Below are positions 36,777 to 44,595 of a DNA stretch of 64,000 nt, in pieces; the first letter of the stretch is position 1, and each line of letters opens with the position of its first letter. Position numbers and translations under genes: made by a program. Source of the stretch: Borrelia maritima (GTDB lineage Bacteria; Spirochaetota; Spirochaetia; Borreliales; Borreliaceae); NCBI RefSeq assembly GCF_008931845.1, contig NZ_CP044535.1, positions 744,001-808,000 on the forward strand, in the 5' to 3' direction. The notes beneath the pieces were generated by a model. It was given only the letters and a program-made list of their open reading frames with translations, had not been told where the DNA came from and searched no databases.

Positions 36777-36802
36777 AAAGCTAAGTTTAGCTACTTAGCT
36801 TT
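36777..36802 (-). terminator. Likely intrinsic terminator of groES
   Basis: AAAGCTAAG (36777-36785) pairs with CTTAGCTTT (36794-36802) around an eight-base loop. The stem abuts the groES stop codon. On the minus strand the stem ends in TTT and is followed by AATCTTTAT, a modest U-rich tail. Confidence 0.6.
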
Positions 36803-37075
36803 TTACTCTTCTATTATTGCAACTATTTCTTTTGCTTTTAGTATTAAATGTTCTTTATTTTCAATTTTTACAGCAGCTCCCGCATATTTTTCATAAAGCA
36901 CCGTGTCGCCAACTTTTACATTGATTTCTTCTTTGTTAGAGCCAATCGCTATAACTGTTCCAATATTTGTTTTTTCTTTGGCATTTTCTGGTATATAAAG
37001 TCCTGAAATTGTTTTACTCTCAGCTTCTTTGATTTTTATTAAAACTCTATCAGCTAAAGGCTTAATATTTTTCAT
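36803..37075 (-). CDS. groES: Co-chaperonin GroES (Hsp10)
   Basis: GroES caps the GroEL folding chamber. The 90-residue protein has the typical sequence: [12 protein letters not shown] at the start, the mobile loop [42 protein letters not shown], and a C-terminal [11 protein letters not shown] 37075 is chosen. The ATG nine bases earlier touches the AAGGAG ribosome-binding site directly, while 37075 gives nine-base spacing and the family's normal N-terminus. groEL is not adjacent, unlike most bacteria. No CIRCE operator is visible upstream. Confidence 0.96.
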   Translation of the reverse strand: MKNIKPLADRVLIKIKEAESKTISGLYIPENAKEKTNIGTVIAIGSNKEEINVKVGDTVLYEKYAGAAVKIENKEHLILKAKEIVAIIEE

Positions 37076-37105
37076 TTCAAACATCTCCTTATCTTAATAA
37101 TATTA

Positions 37106-37135
37106 AATATACGAAAAAATTTAGAGTTGAGTCAA
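37106..37135 (-). promoter_or_regulatory. Predicted sigma-70 promoter of groES
   Basis: On the minus strand, TTGACT (37135-37130) and TATATT (37111-37106) are separated by 18 bases, about 30 bases before the groES start codon. No HrcA/CIRCE element overlaps it. Confidence 0.6.
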
Positions 37136-37150
37136 TATATTTATATAGTG

Positions 37151-37175
37151 CTTGAAAATTAAATTAATTTTCAAG
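37151..37175. repeat. 11-bp inverted repeat in the groES/ABC-F divergent region
   Basis: CTTGAAAATTA (37151-37161) and TAATTTTCAAG (37165-37175) are perfect complements around AAT. It lies 15 bases upstream of the groES -35 and about 43 bases before the ABC-F start codon, a position suitable for an operator acting on either gene. Regulator unknown. Confidence 0.5.
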
Positions 37176-37217
37176 ATAATTTGGTATTAGAATATTAATT
37201 TTAGGCAGGGCAATGAT

Positions 37218-38849
37218 TTGATAACTGTAAGTAATTTGGAAGTTGCATTTGGAGAGAGAGTTTTATTCAAAGATGTAAATATTAAATTTTCTTCTGGCAA
37301 TTGTTATGGAATAATTGGTGCTAATGGAGCAGGAAAAAGCACTTTTTTAAAAGTATTAGGAGGGATGGTTGAATCTACTAAGGGTGAAATATTTATTCCT
37401 AAAAATCAAAGAATAGCAGCTCTCGAGCAAGATCAATTTGCATATGATGCATATAAAGTTATTGATACTGTTGTTATGGGGCACAAAAGGCTTTATTCTA
37501 TTCAAAAAGAAAAGGATGAAATTTATAATAAACCTGATTTTAGTGATGAGGATGGGATTAGAGCTGGGGAGCTAGAAGCAGAATTCTCAGAGCTTGGAGG
37601 ATACGAAGCTGAATCTGCTGCAGCAGTTCTTCTTAAGGGTCTTGGAATAGATGAGTCAATTCATAATAATTTAATGGGTGATATTGAAGGATCTTTAAAG
37701 GTTAGAATTCTTTTAGCACAGGCTCTTTTTGGTGAGCCTGATATATTGCTTCTTGATGAGCCCACCAATAACCTTGATCTACAATCTATTAAATGGTTAG
37801 AAGAGTTTTTAATTAATTTTGAAAATACAGTTATTGTTGTATCTCACGACAGACATTTTTTAAATCAAGTTTGTACCCATATTGTTGACATTGATTATGG
37901 AAAGATTCAAGTGTATCTTGGAAATTATGATTTTTGGTATGAAACAAGTCAAATTTTAAACAAGCAGTTAAAAGATGCTAAAAAGCGATCTGAAGATAAA
38001 ATTGCTGAACTTAAGACCTTTATTCAAAGATTTTCTAGTAATGCATCTAAGTCAAGGCAAGCAACATCAAGGAAAAAGTTGATCGAAAAAATAAAGGTTG
38101 AAGATTTAAAGCCTTCTTCAAGGAAATTTCCTTATGTTAATTTCAAAATTGAAAGAGAGCTTGGTAAAAATGTTCTTACAATTAAAAATTTGATAAAAGA
38201 ATTTGAAGGGAATTTAATTTTAAATAAATTTAGCAGTATTATTGAACCCCAACAAAAGATTGTTTTTTTGGGAAATCCCATGTTTGCGACTTTCTTGTTT
38301 GATATTATTACAAATGAAGATAGGAATTATAAAGGTCATTATGAATGGGGATCTACTGTTAATTTTTCATATTTTAATAAGGATAATGGGAAATATTTCG
38401 ATTTAGATTTGAATTTAGTTGATTGGTTGCGTCAGTATTCAAAAGAACAAGATGAGACTTATATTAGGGGGTTTTTAGGTCGAATGCTTTTTAGTCAAGA
38501 TGAAGCTTTAAAGAAGGTAAATGTTCTCTCAGGGGGAGAAAAAGTAAGGTGCATGCTTGCTAAGGCTATGCTTAGCGGAGCAAATGTTTTGATACTGGAT
38601 CAGCCTACAAACCACTTAGATCTTGAAGCAATTACATCTTTAAATACTGGACTTAAAGAGTTTAAAGGAGTCGTTCTTTTTACATCGCATGATCATCAAT
38701 TTATAGATACTGTTGCCAATAGAATTATTGAGTTTACTCCCAATGGAATAATTGACCGATATATGACTTTTTCTGAGTATGTTAATGATACTAAGGTTAG
38801 AGATCTTAGAAATAATCTTTATGGGGATAATACTGGCTTTAGACTTTAG
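37218..38849 (+). CDS. ABC-F ATPase of the YbiT subfamily with degenerate second site
   Basis: ABC-F proteins act on ribosomes and have two nucleotide-binding domains and no membrane domain. The 543-residue protein resembles YbiT through RHFLNQVCTH and NASKSRQATSR in the linker. Domain 1 has Walker A GANGAGKST (34-42) and Walker B LLDEPTNNLDL (Glu181), but a weak signature (EGSLKVRI). Domain 2 has a good signature (LSGGEKVR), but its P-loop position reads GNPMFAT (352-358) without the lysine, and the catalytic Glu is Gln462 (LDQPTNHLD). Only one composite ATP site therefore looks competent. TTG 37218 is the start, seven bases after GGCAGGG. Confidence 0.9.
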   Translation: MITVSNLEVAFGERVLFKDVNIKFSSGNCYGIIGANGAGKSTFLKVLGGMVESTKGEIFIPKNQRIAALEQDQFAYDAYKVIDTVVMGHKRLYSIQKEKDEIYNKPDFSDEDGIRAGELEAEFSELGGYEAESAAAVLLKGLGIDESIHNNLMGDIEGSLKVRILLAQALFGEPDILLLDEPTNNLDLQSIKWLEEFLINFENTVIVVSHDRHFLNQVCTHIVDIDYGKIQVYLGNYDFWYETSQILNKQLKDAKKRSEDKIAELKTFIQRFSSNASKSRQATSRKKLIEKIKVEDLKPSSRKFPYVNFKIERELGKNVLTIKNLIKEFEGNLILNKFSSIIEPQQKIVFLGNPMFATFLFDIITNEDRNYKGHYEWGSTVNFSYFNKDNGKYFDLDLNLVDWLRQYSKEQDETYIRGFLGRMLFSQDEALKKVNVLSGGEKVRCMLAKAMLSGANVLILDQPTNHLDLEAITSLNTGLKEFKGVVLFTSHDHQFIDTVANRIIEFTPNGIIDRYMTFSEYVNDTKVRDLRNNLYGDNTGFRL

Positions 38850-38881
38850 TAGCAGTTTTTAAACCCCAAAGGTTTTTTATT

Positions 38882-40561
38882 TTGAGAATTATACTTTTTA
38901 TATTTTTGTTTTCAGCTTCTTTTTTAAGGCTTTATTCTAGTATCAATTTATATTTTCAAAAAGCATTAACTGGCAAAGCTTCAGGCAATCCAATTATTGA
39001 TGAAAAACGTGATACTGTTACAGTTTTAACAAAAGATAGATGGTTGACTACTTATACAATGGCATTTGAGAAAAAATATTCTTATAGATTAAATAGAATG
39101 CCTTATCCTTTTCTTTTGAAAGATTTTGATAATGGGTATTATGTTATTACAGTTAGGAATGAAGTTCAAAAGATTAAAAGAGGAAAGCTTGTTTGGAGAC
39201 ATAAGCTTGATTTTTCACCTTTAGTTGCTCCTGCTATGGGGAATGCTAGCGTTTTAATTCCTCTTGCGAATGGAGGGATTGTTTCTGTCGATTTAAATAC
39301 TGGTAAAAAAGTTATTGAGGTCAACATAGGTGGAAGACCCGCTACTTCTCCTGTAGTTTTTGATAATGGTGATTTTTGTATTGCAAGTGAAAATGATGAA
39401 ATATTTTTGTTTGATTCTTTGGGCAATAAGAAATGGTTTTCTAGGCTAGTTGCTTTTCCCTTTTTGTTAATGATAAATACAAAAAAAGAGGTAGTTGTTG
39501 GGCATAAATCGGGGCATATTATTGCTTATGGGAGAGATTTTGGGGAAATTCTTAGTTCTGTTAAGTTAGACTTTCCTATTAATTTTTTGTTTGAAAAGTT
39601 TAATGGTGAATATGTCGCAATTTCAAGTGTTGGTATGTTTTTTGATTTGAATAGAAACTTCAAGCTTAAATTCAAAAAAAAAATGAACTTTGAGATTGAT
39701 AAGGCTGTTCTTTATAATAATAGGAATCTTTTAGTTTCAACCAAATCAAATGGAATTGTATCTTTTAAAGAAAATTTTGATATATCATTTGCAGATGTTA
39801 AAGTTAAGAATTTGTCAGGGCTTAGCGCTAATTCAGGCATTATTGTCTTGGGTGGGGGGGATTGGGTTCTTAGTACTTATTATTATGAATACGACAAAGA
39901 GCTTGATGTTAGTGTGTGGAACCATTTTAGAGGCAATAAATACAATCAAGGCAGAATAGATTTAAAAGAAAGGCGTTTTGTGGATTACGATAAGAATTAT
40001 TCGCTTCTTGACGAGATTCTTAATTCTAGTTATAGTGATGCTGCTTACGATAAATTTTTAGGTATTTTAGATTTTCTTGTAACTGAACATGGAAATTTTC
40101 CCAAAAAATATTTAAATTTATATAAAAAAGCTTTTAATGTTTGGCTTTTGCCTGAAAAGGGACTTGATAGAATTGTTGCAAGAGGCAAGCTTTATAGATA
40201 TTTTGTATATATTAATGATGAATCTTCAATTAAGAGCTTTATTGATTTGGCAATTAGAGAGAGAGATATTAATAATATAATTACTATAGTGCAAACTATT
40301 ACCAAGTTTGAAAGTTATTATGGACAAGATTGTATTATATATAATTACATCCAAAACATAGTGTTAAATTATCAAGGCAATTTAGAAATAGCTTATTCTG
40401 TGATTTTAAATTTGAGAAATATCATTTTAAATTCAACAGAAAAAATTCTTAAACTCTGTAAGAATAAGTATATAAGTTTGTTAATGTTTATGAGACGGCA
40501 GAATTTTTCTGAAAATATTAACAAGCACATTAACGAGATTATTTCAAGCATTCAAGATTAA
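38882..40561 (+). CDS. Exported PQQ-type beta-propeller protein of unknown function
   Basis: The 559-residue protein has an N-terminal export signal (about 1-20). It has repeating short strands of the quinoprotein/PQQ-repeat type: KRGKLVWRHKL, GGIVSVDLNTGKKVIEV, NDEIFLFDSLGNKKWFS, and GHIIAYGRDFGEIL. These indicate a beta-propeller in about the first 330 residues; the C-terminal 200 residues look helical. Propellers of this kind often serve as binding scaffolds, as in BamB; no function is established here. The TTG start at 38882 has only a weak upstream AAGG. It follows the ABC-F gene by 32 bases. Confidence 0.72.
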   Translation: MRIILFIFLFSASFLRLYSSINLYFQKALTGKASGNPIIDEKRDTVTVLTKDRWLTTYTMAFEKKYSYRLNRMPYPFLLKDFDNGYYVITVRNEVQKIKRGKLVWRHKLDFSPLVAPAMGNASVLIPLANGGIVSVDLNTGKKVIEVNIGGRPATSPVVFDNGDFCIASENDEIFLFDSLGNKKWFSRLVAFPFLLMINTKKEVVVGHKSGHIIAYGRDFGEILSSVKLDFPINFLFEKFNGEYVAISSVGMFFDLNRNFKLKFKKKMNFEIDKAVLYNNRNLLVSTKSNGIVSFKENFDISFADVKVKNLSGLSANSGIIVLGGGDWVLSTYYYEYDKELDVSVWNHFRGNKYNQGRIDLKERRFVDYDKNYSLLDEILNSSYSDAAYDKFLGILDFLVTEHGNFPKKYLNLYKKAFNVWLLPEKGLDRIVARGKLYRYFVYINDESSIKSFIDLAIRERDINNIITIVQTITKFESYYGQDCIIYNYIQNIVLNYQGNLEIAYSVILNLRNIILNSTEKILKLCKNKYISLLMFMRRQNFSENINKHINEIISSIQD

Positions 40562-40666
40562 ATTAGCTGTTTTGCATATAAATCTGATTATGTTAAAATT
40601 AGGTTTAAATTAGTGAATTTAGTTGGTAAGGTAGATTATAATTAAATTTATAGGAGAATTTCTTTT

Positions 40667-42751
40667 ATGAAAAAAATGTTACTAATCTTTAGTTTTTTTC
40701 TTGTTTTTTTAAATGGATTCCCTCTTAATGCAAGGGAAGTTGATAGGGAAAAATTAAAGGACTTTGTTAATATGGATCTTGAGTTTGTAAATTATAAAGG
40801 CCCTTATGATTTTTCAAATACATATGAACAAATAGTGGGTATTGGAGAGTTTTTAGCAAGGCCGTTAATCAATTCCAATAGCAACTCAAGTTATTATGGC
40901 AAATATTTTATTAATAGATTTATTGATGATAAAGATAAAAAGGCAAGTGTTGATGTTTTTTCTATTAGTAGCAAGTCACAGCTTGACAGTATATATAATC
41001 TGAGAAAAATTCTTGTTGGATATTTAATAAAGTCTTTCGATTATGATAGGTCTAGTGCAGAATTAATTTCTAAGGTTATTACAATATATAATGCTGTTTA
41101 TAGAGGGGATTTAGATTATTATAAAGGGTTTTATATTGAGCCTGCTTTAAAATCTTTAACCAAAGAAAATGCAGGTCTTTCTAGAGTGTTTAGTCAATGG
41201 GCTGGTAAGACTCAAATATTTATCCCTCTTAAAAAGAATATTTTATCTGGAAATATTGAGTCTGACATTGATATTGATAGTTTGGTTACAGACAAGGTGG
41301 TGAAAGCTCTTTTAAGCGAGAATGAAGCGGGTGTTAACTTTGCAAGAGACATTACAGACATTCAGGGGGAAACTCATAAAGCAGATCAAGATAAAATTGA
41401 TGTTGAGCTAGACAATGTTCATGAAAGTGATTCCAATATAACAGAAACTATTGAAAATTTAAGGGATCAGCTTGAAAAAGCTACAGATGAAGAGCATAGA
41501 AAAGAAATTGAAAGCCAAGTTGATGCTAAAAAGAAACAAAAAAAAGAACTAGATGAAAAGTCGGTTAATCTTGAGAAATCTCAACAAAAATTAGATTCTG
41601 CTGAAGATAATTTAGATATTCAAAGAGATACTGTTAGAGAAAAGATTCAAGAGGATATTAACGAGATTAATAAGGAAAAGAATTTACCAAAACCAGGTGA
41701 TGTAAGTTCTCCTAAAGTTGATAAAAAGCTACAGATAAAAGAGAGTATAGAAGATTTGCAGGATCAGCTTAAGGAAACTGGTGATGAAAATAAAAAAATA
41801 GAAATTGAAAAGCAAATTGAAATCAAAAAAAGTGAAGAAGAGCTTTTAAAAAGTAAAGATCATAAAGGATTAGATCCTAGTAGAGAATTAAATTCTAAAT
41901 CTTCTAGTAAAGAGAAAATTAAAGAAAAACAAGAAGAATTAATTAAAAGTAAATCACAGGCAAGTTTAGATGATTTAAATAATGGCGAAAAACCTATGAT
42001 GTTGGAAGATCAAAAATTACCTGAGGATAAAAAATCAGATGGTAAAAAGAATTTAAATCCTGTTTCTGAGGTTGAAAAAGTAGGCAAAGTTTCTAAGTCT
42101 AACAACAATAGGGTTAGTGAATCATCTTCTGTAGATACACCTTCTTATGACGAGATTGATTCAAAAGTAGATTTAGATAACAAAGATGGTAATTTGCAAA
42201 AAATCGAGCCTGAAGTTAAAAGCCAACCCACTCCTTCAAATAAGGATTTAGCTATTATGTCTATAGATTCCAGTAGACCTGTATTTTTAGAGGTTATTGA
42301 TCCGATTACAAATTTAGGGGCACTTCAACTTATTGATTTAAATACTGGTGTTAGAATTAAGGAAAGCACTCAGCAAGGTATTCAGCGGTACGGAATTTAT
42401 GAACGTGAGAAAGATTTGGTTGTTATTAAAGTGGATTCAGGTAAAGCTAAGCTTCAGATACTTAATAAACTCGAGAATTTAAAAGTGATGTCAGAGTCTA
42501 ATTTTGAGATTAATAAAAATTCATCTCTTTATGTTGATTCTAAAATGATTTTAGTATCTGTTAAGGACGATAGTAGTAATACTTGGAGATTAGCTAAATT
42601 TTCTCCTAAAAATTTAGATGAGTTTATTCTTTCAGAAAATAACATTTTGCCTTTTACTAGTTTTTCTGTGAGGAAGAATTTTATTTATTTGCAGGATGAG
42701 TTTAAAAGTTTGGTTATTTTAGATTCAAGCACTTTAAAGAAAGTTAAATAA
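40667..42751 (+). CDS. p83/100: p83/100 major antigen (93-100 kDa)
   Basis: This is the well-known immunodominant Lyme Borrelia antigen; its molecular role is unsettled. The 694-residue protein has a signal peptide (about 1-22, ending NAREV) and a conserved N-terminal domain (to about 240). A highly charged coiled-coil region follows (about 240-530, rich in Lys/Glu/Asp), and then a conserved C-terminal beta-rich domain (LEVIDPITNLGALQLIDL onward). Two related coiled-coil blocks are visible at about 263-298 and 362-397. A good ribosome-binding site (TAGGAG) precedes the ATG. The central region is the part that varies among species. Confidence 0.96.
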   Translation: MKKMLLIFSFFLVFLNGFPLNAREVDREKLKDFVNMDLEFVNYKGPYDFSNTYEQIVGIGEFLARPLINSNSNSSYYGKYFINRFIDDKDKKASVDVFSISSKSQLDSIYNLRKILVGYLIKSFDYDRSSAELISKVITIYNAVYRGDLDYYKGFYIEPALKSLTKENAGLSRVFSQWAGKTQIFIPLKKNILSGNIESDIDIDSLVTDKVVKALLSENEAGVNFARDITDIQGETHKADQDKIDVELDNVHESDSNITETIENLRDQLEKATDEEHRKEIESQVDAKKKQKKELDEKSVNLEKSQQKLDSAEDNLDIQRDTVREKIQEDINEINKEKNLPKPGDVSSPKVDKKLQIKESIEDLQDQLKETGDENKKIEIEKQIEIKKSEEELLKSKDHKGLDPSRELNSKSSSKEKIKEKQEELIKSKSQASLDDLNNGEKPMMLEDQKLPEDKKSDGKKNLNPVSEVEKVGKVSKSNNNRVSESSSVDTPSYDEIDSKVDLDNKDGNLQKIEPEVKSQPTPSNKDLAIMSIDSSRPVFLEVIDPITNLGALQLIDLNTGVRIKESTQQGIQRYGIYEREKDLVVIKVDSGKAKLQILNKLENLKVMSESNFEINKNSSLYVDSKMILVSVKDDSSNTWRLAKFSPKNLDEFILSENNILPFTSFSVRKNFIYLQDEFKSLVILDSSTLKKVK

Positions 42752-42791
42752 TTATTAAGTTTAATTAAGTTTGAAATTTGTATAAGTTATT

Positions 42792-42820
42792 AAAAGCTAA
42801 AAACTTTGTTTTTAGCTTTT
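42792..42820. terminator. Bidirectional intrinsic terminator
   Basis: AAAAGCTAAAAAC (42792-42804) pairs perfectly with GTTTTTAGCTTTT (42808-42820) around a TTT loop, giving a 13-bp stem with A-runs and T-runs on both sides. It lies between the convergent p83/100 gene (+) and tRNA-Pro (-) and could end both transcripts. Confidence 0.75.
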
Positions 42821-42839
42821 AAAGTTTTTAAATACCTTT

Positions 42840-42912
42840 TCGGGATGGTGGGATTCGAACTCACGATCCCCTGCTCCCAAAGCAGGTGCCTTAGCCACTA
42901 GGCCACATCCCG
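42840..42912 (-). tRNA. tRNA-Pro (anticodon TGG)
   Basis: The minus strand folds into a complete cloverleaf. The acceptor CGGGATG pairs with CATCCCG, with discriminator A. The anticodon stem CCTGC/GCAGG encloses loop TTTGGGA (anticodon TGG), and the T-arm has GTTCGAATC. CCA is not encoded. It lies seven bases downstream of tRNA-Arg and shares its promoter. Confidence 0.96.
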
Positions 42913-42919
42913 AATGAAG

Positions 42920-42993
42920 CGCACCAATTAGGACTCGAACCTAAAACCTACAGATTAGAAGTCTGTTGCTCTATCCAATTGAGCTATTAGTGC
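42920..42993 (-). tRNA. tRNA-Arg (anticodon TCT)
   Basis: The acceptor GCACTAA pairs with TTGGTGC (one G-T wobble), with discriminator G. The anticodon stem ACAGA/TCTGT has loop CTTCTAA (anticodon TCT), and the T-arm has GGTTCGAGTCC. CCA is not encoded. It is first in a two-tRNA transcript with tRNA-Pro. The AGA codon it reads is the common Arg codon in this AT-rich genome. Confidence 0.96.
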
Positions 42994-43012
42994 ATTTTAA
43001 ACGCTAATGATG

Positions 43013-43041
43013 AGTATATCATTTTGAAAAATCCTTGTCAA
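43013..43041 (-). promoter_or_regulatory. Consensus sigma-70 promoter of the tRNA-Arg/tRNA-Pro unit
   Basis: On the minus strand, a perfect TTGACA (43041-43036) and TATACT (43018-43013) are separated by exactly 17 bases. Transcription would begin about 12 bases before the mature tRNA-Arg end. This is the best promoter match found in the window. Confidence 0.8.
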
Positions 43042-43105
43042 CAAATTCTAGATACCTTTACTTTGGATATTTTTTTTTGCGTTTATAATGTTTTATAATT
43101 TTTTT

Positions 43106-43723
43106 ATGATTAATCTTGATTTGATTGTTGATGAAACTTTGCTTAGATATCCGGATGTTAAACCTTTTTTAAATTATAAAAATAATTATGAACTTTTAAT
43201 AATGGCAATTTTAAGTGCAAGAACAACAGATAATTTGGTTAATAAAATTTCTCCCCACCTTTTTGAAAAGTATGATAATTTTGAAAGTTTAGCAAAAGCA
43301 AATGTGAGAGATGTTGAAAAATTAATTTATAAGGCAGGTTTTTATTCAAGGAAATCTAAAAATATAGTAAATTGTTCTATTGATATTTTGGAAAAATTTA
43401 ATGGCGTTATTCCAAATAATATTTTTGATCTTGTTAAGCTACCTGGAGTAGGTCGAAAAACGGCAAATGTTATTCTTGGATCTGTTTACAATAAGCCCGC
43501 AATTATTGTAGATACTCATTTTAGTAGAGTTGTTAAAAGGCATGCTCTTTCTTTGGAAAATTCTCCTGTTAAGATTGAACTGGATTTAAAAAGAAGAATA
43601 GAATCCTGTAAGCAGTATAGATTTTCCATGGCTATCAATAAGCACGGAAGAGAAATTTGTACTTCTAGAAATGCAAGTTGTGTCAATTGTTTTTTAGAAA
43701 AATTTTCTCCAAGGGTTTGTTAA
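43106..43723 (+). CDS. nth: Endonuclease III (DNA glycosylase/AP lyase)
   Basis: Nth removes oxidised pyrimidines in base-excision repair. The protein of about 205 residues has ILSARTTDNLVNK, and the helix-hairpin-helix LPGVGRKTANVILG with the catalytic Lys. VDTHFSRVVKRH carries the catalytic Asp. The C-terminal cluster cysteines are spaced C-x6-C-x2-C-x9-C, with the last Cys as the final residue; the usual spacing is x6-x2-x5. ATG 43106 is preferred over 43088, which overlaps a TATAAT box (43084-43089). Neither has a ribosome-binding site. It is divergent from the tRNAs. Confidence 0.92.
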   Translation: MINLDLIVDETLLRYPDVKPFLNYKNNYELLIMAILSARTTDNLVNKISPHLFEKYDNFESLAKANVRDVEKLIYKAGFYSRKSKNIVNCSIDILEKFNGVIPNNIFDLVKLPGVGRKTANVILGSVYNKPAIIVDTHFSRVVKRHALSLENSPVKIELDLKRRIESCKQYRFSMAINKHGREICTSRNASCVNCFLEKFSPRVC

Positions 43724-43731
43724 TTTTTTAG

Positions 43732-44595
43732 TTAAGATGATATTAAATGTTTCATTTTTTTTCTTAACTGTAAATTTATTATTGATAGTATTATGTTTAT
43801 GCCTATTAATATGAGTAGAGGATTGATCCATATCCACAAATATTTATTACCCATTTGCATATAGTTGAGCAGTTCCCCAAGACTAGGATATAGATTTTTG
43901 TCTTGTTTTTGTAAAAAGCTTACTACTTCAAAAGTAGTAAGACTTCTTCCCATTTGTAATGGGATTATGGATGATATTGATGAGAATACTTCTGGAAAAA
44001 TGTGGTGTAATATTATTCTAATTTTGCCTGCTCCCATAGCTTCGCTAGCTTTAATATAATCCAAATTTTTTATTATCAATGTATTATTTCTTGCAATAAA
44101 GGCAAACCTAATCCATCCATGAATCAATGCCAATAGTGTTGCCGTTTGAAGCATATTGTATGTTTTTTGTTTTAAAAAGTAATAAAAAACCAGAGACACA
44201 ATATAAAAAAAAGGCAATGCTTGCAATGTTTCGATTGGTTTTGAAATTAGCATGCAAATTTCAAAACTAAACATGCCAATTATTGTTCCAATGAAGATTC
44301 CAATTATTGCAGAAATTGTTGCGTAACTTAGTGAAAGCAGAATAGAATTTCTGGTTGCAATTATTAGTCTTGCCATAATATCTCTACCCATTTTGTCGAT
44401 CCCCAATGGATTGTCTTTTGTGGGTGGCATAGGCATGTTTTTGGCAGATTTTAAATAAACTTTATTTGGGTCTTTTTTGTAGATTGCAATTTTTGAATTT
44501 TCATTAACCAGTGTTGGAGCAATAATTAGCAATACAATAAATATACCGAAGAGTACGATATAAATTTTTTTTCTTGCTTTATATGGCGCTTTCAT
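43732..44595 (-). CDS. Oligopeptide-type ABC transporter permease (OppC-like)
   Basis: This is an inner-membrane permease of the binding-protein-dependent Opp/Dpp class. The 287-residue protein has an N-terminal helix, the OppC-typical periplasmic loop NPLGIDKMGRDIMARLI, about five further helices, and the EAA cytoplasmic motif EAMGAGKIRIILHHIFPE, which docks the ATPase. Its start overlaps the upstream OppB-like gene's stop by one base. No ATPase or substrate-binding protein gene lies nearby, so those parts must come from elsewhere, perhaps the main opp locus. Substrate unknown. Confidence 0.87.
   Translation of the reverse strand: MKAPYKARKKIYIVLFGIFIVLLIIAPTLVNENSKIAIYKKDPNKVYLKSAKNMPMPPTKDNPLGIDKMGRDIMARLIIATRNSILLSLSYATISAIIGIFIGTIIGMFSFEICMLISKPIETLQALPFFYIVSLVFYYFLKQKTYNMLQTATLLALIHGWIRFAFIARNNTLIIKNLDYIKASEAMGAGKIRIILHHIFPEVFSSISSIIPLQMGRSLTTFEVVSFLQKQDKNLYPSLGELLNYMQMGNKYLWIWINPLLILIGINIILSIINLQLRKKMKHLISS

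Larger units (their letters stand above)
36488..36802. other. Intergenic region between groES and mnmD with three hairpins
   Basis: No supportable gene lies in these 315 bases. Three strong inverted repeats are present: a 12-bp stem at 36500-36531, a 13-bp stem at 36747-36776, and a 9-bp stem at 36777-36802 abutting the groES stop. The rest is AT-rich with no recognised signal. Confidence 0.6.

Noticed and set aside
36747..36802. Clustered hairpins near groES considered as a riboswitch or repeat element
   Set aside because: They lie after the groES stop and fit transcription termination better; no known riboswitch consensus was seen.
37085..37217. CIRCE operator upstream of groES
   Set aside because: The TTAGCACTC-N9-GAGTGCTAA pattern is not present; only an unrelated inverted repeat is seen.
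38861..38875. AAACC-CCAAA-GGTTT hairpin with T-run after the ABC-F gene
   Set aside because: The stem has only five pairs and the next gene follows in the same direction within a few bases; too weak to call a terminator.
40637..40642. TATAAT upstream of p83/100 as its promoter
   Set aside because: No acceptable -35 at 16-18 bases was found, so it was not listed as a promoter.
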